A stretch of DNA of 64,000 nt, from the NCBI GenBank assembly GCA_022184915.1, contig JAGTJU010000007.1, positions 1 through 64,000 of the forward strand, in the 5' to 3' direction. The notes under the pieces are model-generated. The model did no database searches. It saw only the letters and a program-made list of their open reading frames with translations, and was not told the DNA's origin. Made by a program: the position numbers and the translations under genes. The DNA comes from Myxococcales bacterium. GTDB lineage: Bacteria > Myxococcota_A > Polyangia > Fen-1088. Shown in pieces: positions 58,790 through 64,000 of the stretch (position 1 is the stretch's first letter; the number at the start of each line of letters is the position of its first letter).

Positions 58790-60058
58790 ATGGATTTGAT
58801 GTTCGAAGACGAGGTCGACGAGGTCGGATCCGACGTCGAAGGGTACTGCACGAAGTGCAAGGCCGATACGACCCACGTCGTCATATCAAAGTACGAGGAC
58901 GAGATCCGGCGCGTGCAATGCAACGTGTGCGGGGACGTACACTCGTTCCGCAAGCCACGCGGTGAGGTGGAAGACGAGGTTCCGGAGCCGGTGTCGGCCC
59001 GGAAGCGGGCTCTGATGAAGAAGCCCACCTGGGAAGAGTTCTTTGCCAAACACAAAGCGAGTGCGGCAAAGCCCTACCAATTCCGGCTGGAATACAACGA
59101 GCAGGCCATCGTCGAGCATCCAAAGTTCGGCGTGGGTTTCGTCTCGGAAGTTGTCTCGAACAGCAAGGTCGAGATCACCTTCAAGGATGGCCGGCGCATT
59201 CTGGTTCACAACCGGGGCGACATTCCGGGCTTGCCAACGGGAGACGGGACACCCTCCGACCAAGAGCCGCCGGCGAAAGGGAAACCTGCGGCCAAGGCCG
59301 CCCCAAAGGCGCCGGTCAAGGCTGACAAAGCCAAGTCCGCTCCCGAAAAGGTAGTCAAGCCGCCGAAGTTGCAGCCCGACCGGGCGGTGTCTCCGGAACC
59401 GCTAGACGACGACGACGGCGACAGCGACGAAGAGAGCCCTGCGGTCACCCCGGCCACCAAGAGCAAGGCCAAGGACGGCAAGGACAAGGACGGCAAGGAC
59501 AAGGACGGCAAGGACAAGGACGGCAAGGACAAGACCGAGGCCAAGACTCCGGAAAAGGCGTCTGGCCCCGAAAAGTCCCCCGTGAGTTCGGCGGTGGGCA
59601 AAGCCAAGGGTGGCAAACCCGAAAAGGCCAAGTCCCCCAAAGCCGAGCCACCCAAAAGCGAAGCCAGCAAGCCAACCGGGCCCAAAGCCGCCAAGGCTGC
59701 CAAAACAGGCAACTCAGACAAGCCCACCCCACCCGAAAAGGCTCCGCTTCGTGCGGACCTAGGGAAGGCCACCAAGACTTCAGCCGCGTCCGATAAGGGC
59801 AAGTCCCCCAAGGGCAAGGGCGAAGCTCCGAAGGCCGCAAAGCCTGAGAAGGCTTCGCCGGCCTCGAAGCCTGCGGCGAAATCCCCACCCAAAGCACCGT
59901 CGCCCACCGCTCTGAAGGACAAAGCCCTGAAAGCGGCGGCGGCCAAACCCTCGGCTAAGCCGAAGCCCGCGCCCAAAGCCCCTGCGCCCAAGGCCTCGGC
60001 GCCGAAGGCAGCTGTGAAGTCAAAGCTTCCAGCCAAGTCTCCGACCAAGCGCAAGTGA
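58790..60058 (+). CDS. Zinc-ribbon / Tudor-like protein with histone-H1-like tail
   Basis: Three parts. Residues 1-50 carry a CxxC...CxxC zinc ribbon (Cys20, 23, 44, 47). Residues about 100-141 contain IVEHPKFGVGFVSEV and VEITFKDGRRILVH, which resembles the short Tudor-like module found at the ends of UvrD/PcrA helicases. Residues about 150-422 are Lys/Pro/Ala-rich, like histone H1 tails, with a (GKDKD) repeat tract. Inference: a nucleoid- or RNA-polymerase-associated protein. No enzyme motif. ATG 58799 is an alternative start. Confidence 0.78.
   Translation: MDLMFEDEVDEVGSDVEGYCTKCKADTTHVVISKYEDEIRRVQCNVCGDVHSFRKPRGEVEDEVPEPVSARKRALMKKPTWEEFFAKHKASAAKPYQFRLEYNEQAIVEHPKFGVGFVSEVVSNSKVEITFKDGRRILVHNRGDIPGLPTGDGTPSDQEPPAKGKPAAKAAPKAPVKADKAKSAPEKVVKPPKLQPDRAVSPEPLDDDDGDSDEESPAVTPATKSKAKDGKDKDGKDKDGKDKDGKDKTEAKTPEKASGPEKSPVSSAVGKAKGGKPEKAKSPKAEPPKSEASKPTGPKAAKAAKTGNSDKPTPPEKAPLRADLGKATKTSAASDKGKSPKGKGEAPKAAKPEKASPASKPAAKSPPKAPSPTALKDKALKAAAAKPSAKPKPAPKAPAPKASAPKAAVKSKLPAKSPTKRK
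59474..59533 (+). repeat. 15-bp coding tandem repeat, four copies
   Basis: Four copies of a 15-bp unit (gacggcaaggacaag), in frame with the H1-like tail, encode repeated D-G-K-D-K. Copy-number change would lengthen or shorten the tail by five residues without a frameshift. Confidence 0.85.
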
Positions 60059-60061
60059 CGG

Positions 60062-60107
60062 GGTGCCTGGGTTGTGGTCGCTTATGGCGACCAAAATCCC
60101 GGGCACC
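60062..60107. terminator. Two-tier hairpin between convergent genes
   Basis: The outer stem GGTGCCTGGG (60062-60071) pairs with CCCGGGCACC (60098-60107), with one mismatch. The inner stem TGGTCGC (60075-60081) pairs with GCGACCA (60087-60093). It begins 4 bp after the stop of the zinc-ribbon gene and lies ahead of the convergent CPBP gene. No T run on either side. Confidence 0.5.
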
Positions 60108-60192
60108 ACATAGCTCGAAATCGGGGACCCGCAGGGCTCGGGCGCCGCTTTGGAGGCCGTCGGATCGATGTGTGCTTTGGTGCTTTCCCGCG

Positions 60193-60993
60193 TCAGCGGA
60201 CGATGAGCACGTAAATGTCGTAGAGCGCGTGGGTGTACACCGCCACCGCGAAGCCCCGGAACCAGAACAAGAGCGCGAAAAAAACGCCGGCCAACGTGCG
60301 GAAGGTAAAGACCCCGAGGGACAAGGGATCTCCGTACGGTGGGATGTGGTGCATCGCGGAGAAGGCAAGTGACGAGGCCGCAAGCCCCACCAGCAGCGCA
60401 GCCCATCGCTTCATGCCGACGACCCGTTCCGCCAGGTACACACACAAAGTCAGAAGGCCCAGGCGAAACACCGCCTCCTCGTAGAGGCCGGCCCCAATGG
60501 ACATGATGAACCGGGTGGGCAGGCTTTGGTCGGGGAGCCCTCCTGGGCCGGCCAGCCGCGGTGATATGCCCATCAGCTCCGTCATCACGAAAATGATGAG
60601 GGATCCCATCGTGAGGGCGTAAAGCGTGCTCTCGAGCAGGACGGGCAGGATGACCCTCCGGTCGAAGCTTTGACGGCGCCCCAGCGTCGACACCGCCACC
60701 ACGAGGCTGAGGGCAACGCCCACCACGAAAGCCAGGTAAGCCACCGTGGACAGCTGCAAGTTGTGGAGCAACAGGATGGTGACGAAGTCAGCGCCGTTGA
60801 GCATCGGGCGCGTGTACAGCACCCCAAGCTGGTAGATCACGAAGAGGGGTGCCACGAGCACCAAGTTCGTGAGAAGATTGCGCCGACCCGCGTCGAAGAT
60901 GCCCATGTCCGTCAGGGAGCTTGACGCTCGCAGGGCGGAGCCGCCAGGTTTGGCGAGGCGTTTGCTTGGCCGGCGAGACGGCACGAAATCCAT
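60193..60993 (-). CDS. CPBP family intramembrane glutamic endopeptidase
   Basis: A multi-helix membrane protein with the CPBP/Abi motifs: EExxxR (Glu172, Glu173, Arg177), FxxxH (Phe211-His215) and a C-terminal YTHALYD. These form the membrane active site. A role in prenyl-protein-like or membrane-protein cleavage is known only by family analogy. ATG 60906 is an alternative start. It begins 10 bp after the M16 peptidase gene, so both are probably co-transcribed. Confidence 0.86.
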   Translation of the reverse strand: MDFVPSRRPSKRLAKPGGSALRASSSLTDMGIFDAGRRNLLTNLVLVAPLFVIYQLGVLYTRPMLNGADFVTILLLHNLQLSTVAYLAFVVGVALSLVVAVSTLGRRQSFDRRVILPVLLESTLYALTMGSLIIFVMTELMGISPRLAGPGGLPDQSLPTRFIMSIGAGLYEEAVFRLGLLTLCVYLAERVVGMKRWAALLVGLAASSLAFSAMHHIPPYGDPLSLGVFTFRTLAGVFFALLFWFRGFAVAVYTHALYDIYVLIVR

Positions 60994-61003
60994 ACAGCTC
61001 TGC

Positions 61004-63790
61004 TCAGCGCTTGGCGGCGCGAGGCTCTGCCCCGGCGCTCGAAACAGCGGGCGTTCCCTCGGGCGGCCTGATGACCGCGAGAACCTCCCGCTTTGGATCG
61101 AGGTACTTTTGCGCCAGGCGCTGCACCTCGGCGCGGGTGATCTTGCGGATCCGTTGCGGGAACTTTTTGTACGCCTCCCATCCCTCGCCGTAGGCTTCGT
61201 GGAAAGCCAGGGCCGCGGCCAGCGAGCCCTTTCTCTGCAGACCGATGGCGTGAGTCCCGATGAGGTAACGCTGGGCCCGACCTAGCTCCTCCGCCGTGAT
61301 GCCCTCGTCTGCCAGGCGCCGAAGGTCGCGGCGCACCGCCTCGAGGGCTTGCTCGAGCTTCTCGGGACTCGAGGCCAGATACACGGCGAAGTACCCCGGA
61401 TCGATGCCCTCCAGCGAAAACGCGCTCACGCGGTAGACAAGCCCCCGCTTTTCGCGCAGCTCCTCGAACAGGCGACCGCCCTGCCCCGCGAGGACGTGAC
61501 TCAGCACCTCGAGGCCGAATCTGTCCGGACTGGCCAATGTCGTTCCGGGAAACCCGAGCACCACGTGGGCTTGTTCACGCTCGCGATATTGAATGGCCTG
61601 CGCGGGCGCGCTCAGGGCGGGTTCAGTGACGACCGCGGGCACCTCTGCGGCTTGCACGTCGGCGTCCCGGAATAGACTCGTGAGCTTCTCCACCACGCGC
61701 GCGGGTTCGACGTCCCCGACGACCGACAGAGTCAGGCTCCCCGGCGGGTAGTGTTTGCGAAAGTGAATGACCAGGCGTCGCCTGGTGAGCCCCGAGACTG
61801 AGTCCGCCGTGCCGATGAGATCCATCCGATAGGGATGGCGTTTCCACATGAGGCTCTGAAAGAGCCGGAAAGCGGCCTGCCCGAGGTTGTCATCTTGGGC
61901 CCGGATGTCGTCGAGCACGATCCGCCGCTCCTTGTCGAGCTCGGGGTCTGGGAACGAGGCATGCAGCAGACAATCACCCACGAGATCGAGCCCCTGTTCC
62001 CAGTTGCGCGACAAGAACTCGGATTGGAGACCCACGCTGTTGCGGCCCGCGTACCCTGTGAGGCTGCCCGCCAGGCCCTCCACTTCGTGCATGATGCGTT
62101 CGGCTGAACGCGTCCGCGTCCCGCGCGACAAGAGCGCGCCGATCATGTTGGACACACCGTTCGTGCGTGCGTCCTCGTAGCGTAAGCCCCCGAGCCACAT
62201 GGCCCTCACTGACATGATGGGCACGCTGGGGTCGCGCATGACGATGAGCTTCGCGCCCCCGGGCAGGGTCTGGACCACCACCTCGTCACGCACGGCCGCC
62301 GATGGGGGCTTGAGACGGAAGCGTTTGTCCGCCCGCACTTCGGCCCCGGCAACCACCTTTTGAAGTCGTTCCTTGGCCGCCCCCACATCGACTGACCGGG
62401 ACACGCCCTCGGGAACCTGTGCCACGAGGGACAGGTGTTCGGTTCGCAGATACTTGTTCGCCACGGCCTGCAGGCTCGTGGGTGATACGGCCCGCAGCTG
62501 TGCGAGGTACCAGGGTTCATAATGGAGGTCTCCCACGATGGTCGCGTAGAAGCCCACCTTGCGCGCGTACCCCTGAACGGTCTCGCGATCGTAGACACGA
62601 TCACTTTCGAGAATCGTGCGCGCTTTTTCCAGCTCGGCCCCGCTCACCGGTACACGCGACAGACGCAGCACCTCGTCGAGCAGGGCGGAGGTGGCCTGGT
62701 CCACGCGTCCTCCGCCTGTAACGGCACCGGCCACGAGCACACCGCCGTCCCGGGCTCCAAAGGCGTATGCGAAGGCCGATTTCGCTAGCTGACGGTTTCG
62801 GACCACCTCGAGGTTGAGGCGCGAGCTCTCACCCTGACCCAGGACGACCGCCAGCAGATCGAGGGCGGGAATGTCTTCGTGACGAATCGAGGGAATGCGA
62901 AAGGCCGCCATGACCTGCGACTCCTTCACGTCACGGGCGAGAACATCAACCCATGCCGGGGGTAGGCCCTCGAGGGGCGGACGACCTTGCGGGGCCCGCT
63001 TGGGAGCAGGCCGCATGCCTGCATAGAGCCGCTCGATGGTTTGCCGTGTCTTGGCGGCGTCGAAGTCTCCCACCACGACGAGCGTGACGTTCGGCGCCAC
63101 ATAACGTTCCTGGTAAAAGCCACGCACATCGGCGCGGGTCATGGCCGAGACCGTCTCCAGGCTGCCGATGACGGCCCTACCGTAGGGATGGTGCGGGAAT
63201 GCGCCGGAGAACAGGCGCTGAGTGACCCCTCGATCGGGGTCATCGAGGCCCTGCTTGACCTCCTCGAGGATGACACCGCGCTCCCGCTCGAGCTCACTGG
63301 CCACGAACGACGACTGGGTCAGGGCATCGGCCAGCACGTCGAGCCCAACCTCGAGGAACTCGCTCGCAACCACCACGTGGTAGACGGTCTCGTCGAAGCT
63401 GGTCCACGCGTTGATTTCGCCACCCGCTTGCTCGATCTCTCGTGCGATCTGCCCCACGCCACGTCGCTTGGTGCCCTTGAAGAGCATGTGTTCGAGAAAG
63501 TGGGACACCCCGGCCAGCCGGTCGGGTTCATCGGCAGCCCCCACCCGCACCCACGCCTGAACAGCGGCTACGGGCGCGCTGTGGTTTTCTTCCAGAACAA
63601 CCTGCAATCCGTTTTCGAGACTAAATTTCACGATGCGTCCTGATTTCGGCCCACGGCCGAGCTCGTCGATGCCGGGCACGGCAGCCGAAGTCGATCCTGT
63701 CCCCGCCCCGGGCTGCGCATATCGGCAACCTGCGAACAGGGCCAGCACCACGAACACGAGGGGGGCCCTCACGAAAGGCGAAGGTAGCAT
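61004..63790 (-). CDS. M16 family peptidase, two-domain lipoprotein
   Basis: A signal with lipobox LFAGC (Cys22) is followed by two tandem M16 halves. The first holds the inverted zinc motif HFLEH (residues 97-101) and a distal Glu in the EINAWTSFDETVY region. The second half (about 480-900; VVVQTLPGGAKLIVMRDP at its start) lacks the zinc motif, as in the usual active/inactive pairing. Length 928. It is lipid-anchored, probably in the periplasm. Co-directional with the CPBP gene. Confidence 0.9.
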   Translation of the reverse strand: MLPSPFVRAPLVFVVLALFAGCRYAQPGAGTGSTSAAVPGIDELGRGPKSGRIVKFSLENGLQVVLEENHSAPVAAVQAWVRVGAADEPDRLAGVSHFLEHMLFKGTKRRGVGQIAREIEQAGGEINAWTSFDETVYHVVVASEFLEVGLDVLADALTQSSFVASELERERGVILEEVKQGLDDPDRGVTQRLFSGAFPHHPYGRAVIGSLETVSAMTRADVRGFYQERYVAPNVTLVVVGDFDAAKTRQTIERLYAGMRPAPKRAPQGRPPLEGLPPAWVDVLARDVKESQVMAAFRIPSIRHEDIPALDLLAVVLGQGESSRLNLEVVRNRQLAKSAFAYAFGARDGGVLVAGAVTGGGRVDQATSALLDEVLRLSRVPVSGAELEKARTILESDRVYDRETVQGYARKVGFYATIVGDLHYEPWYLAQLRAVSPTSLQAVANKYLRTEHLSLVAQVPEGVSRSVDVGAAKERLQKVVAGAEVRADKRFRLKPPSAAVRDEVVVQTLPGGAKLIVMRDPSVPIMSVRAMWLGGLRYEDARTNGVSNMIGALLSRGTRTRSAERIMHEVEGLAGSLTGYAGRNSVGLQSEFLSRNWEQGLDLVGDCLLHASFPDPELDKERRIVLDDIRAQDDNLGQAAFRLFQSLMWKRHPYRMDLIGTADSVSGLTRRRLVIHFRKHYPPGSLTLSVVGDVEPARVVEKLTSLFRDADVQAAEVPAVVTEPALSAPAQAIQYREREQAHVVLGFPGTTLASPDRFGLEVLSHVLAGQGGRLFEELREKRGLVYRVSAFSLEGIDPGYFAVYLASSPEKLEQALEAVRRDLRRLADEGITAEELGRAQRYLIGTHAIGLQRKGSLAAALAFHEAYGEGWEAYKKFPQRIRKITRAEVQRLAQKYLDPKREVLAVIRPPEGTPAVSSAGAEPRAAKR

Positions 63791-63860
63791 GGATCACCTC
63801 ATCGGTGGCCGTTCTAGGACCTTTGGAGTATGAAGGCATCGTATCCGAGAGAGTCGATCA

Positions 63861-64000
63861 TGGCGCCGCTGTCGAAAGCTTCTCCCTGCCCGATCTGCCG
63901 CAAGCCGGCGGGACATCGCGGGGACAACCTCTTCCATCCGTTCTGCTCGAAGCGCTGCAAGGACATCGACCTGGCCGGCTGGCTGGACGGCGCCTACCGC
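63861..64000 (+). CDS. yacG: DNA gyrase inhibitor YacG (5' part, runs off window)
   Basis: Only about 46 codons are inside the window. They read as the YacG zinc finger: CPIC (Cys10, Cys13) then FCSKRC (Cys29, Cys33), followed by KDIDLAGWLDGAYR, the family hallmark. YacG binds zinc and inhibits gyrase in E. coli. ATG 63861 has a GAGAGAG site; an in-frame ATG 63831 would add ten residues. The 3' end lies beyond the window. Confidence 0.88.

Overview
This is a GC-rich, gene-dense bacterial chromosome segment. No rRNA, tRNA or CRISPR locus is visible. The gene set points to a Myxococcota / former Deltaproteobacteria-type organism, but no rRNA is present to prove it. That set includes many lipoproteins with long low-complexity linkers, caspase-fold proteins, multiple alkaline-phosphatase-superfamily enzymes, a TonB-dependent receptor with a carboxypeptidase-like regulatory domain, and a zinc-ribbon protein with a histone-H1-like tail.

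Layout. (1) 0.3-7.9 kb, plus strand: a sulfatase-fold lipoprotein, two paralogous membrane-anchored phosphodiesterase-fold proteins, a 100-residue protein made of two copies of one repeat, and a membrane protein. (2) 8.0-12.2 kb: an SDR oxidoreductase, a DUF2892/SRPBCC protein, a zinc alcohol dehydrogenase, a very hydrophilic protein and a sulfotransferase. (3) 12.3-15.4 kb: a lipoprotein gene apparently broken by an IS3-type element. (4) 15.8-17.8 kb: small VOC, DUF1428 and DUF2780 genes. (5) 18.0-22.6 kb: a second sulfatase-fold protein and a caspase-fold/PDZ/thioredoxin fusion. (6) 22.6-31.2 kb: a DUF4336 gene divergent from a MarR regulator, then a TonB receptor, a lipoprotein, an ECF sigma factor, a putative anti-sigma protein and a caspase with surface repeats, closely packed.

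(7) 31.2-40.9 kb, minus strand: the housekeeping order tilS-ftsH-folP-glmM-nnr, with an oppositely oriented dihaem cytochrome lipoprotein gene inserted between folP and glmM. (8) 40.9-45.4 kb: a DctA-type symporter, a CBS/zinc-ribbon protein and comEC. (9) 45.6-52.0 kb: a complete six-gene ebo (metabolite traffic) cluster arranged as two convergent half-operons, eboD-E-C on plus and eboA-B-F on minus. The half on the minus strand follows a major sigma-70 factor gene.

(10) 52-64 kb: the sigma factor, a methyltransferase with a long acidic N-terminus, phosphatidylserine decarboxylase, glutamine synthetase (glnA) and PII (glnB), the zinc-ribbon/H1-tail protein, a CPBP membrane protease, a double-domain M16 peptidase lipoprotein, and the start of yacG at the right edge.

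The most unusual content is the complete ebo cluster with a catalytically degenerate-looking EboF, the two caspase-fold architectures (one apparently coupled to an ECF sigma/anti-sigma pair), the zinc-ribbon/Tudor-like/H1-tail protein, and the repeat lipoprotein split by the insertion sequence.
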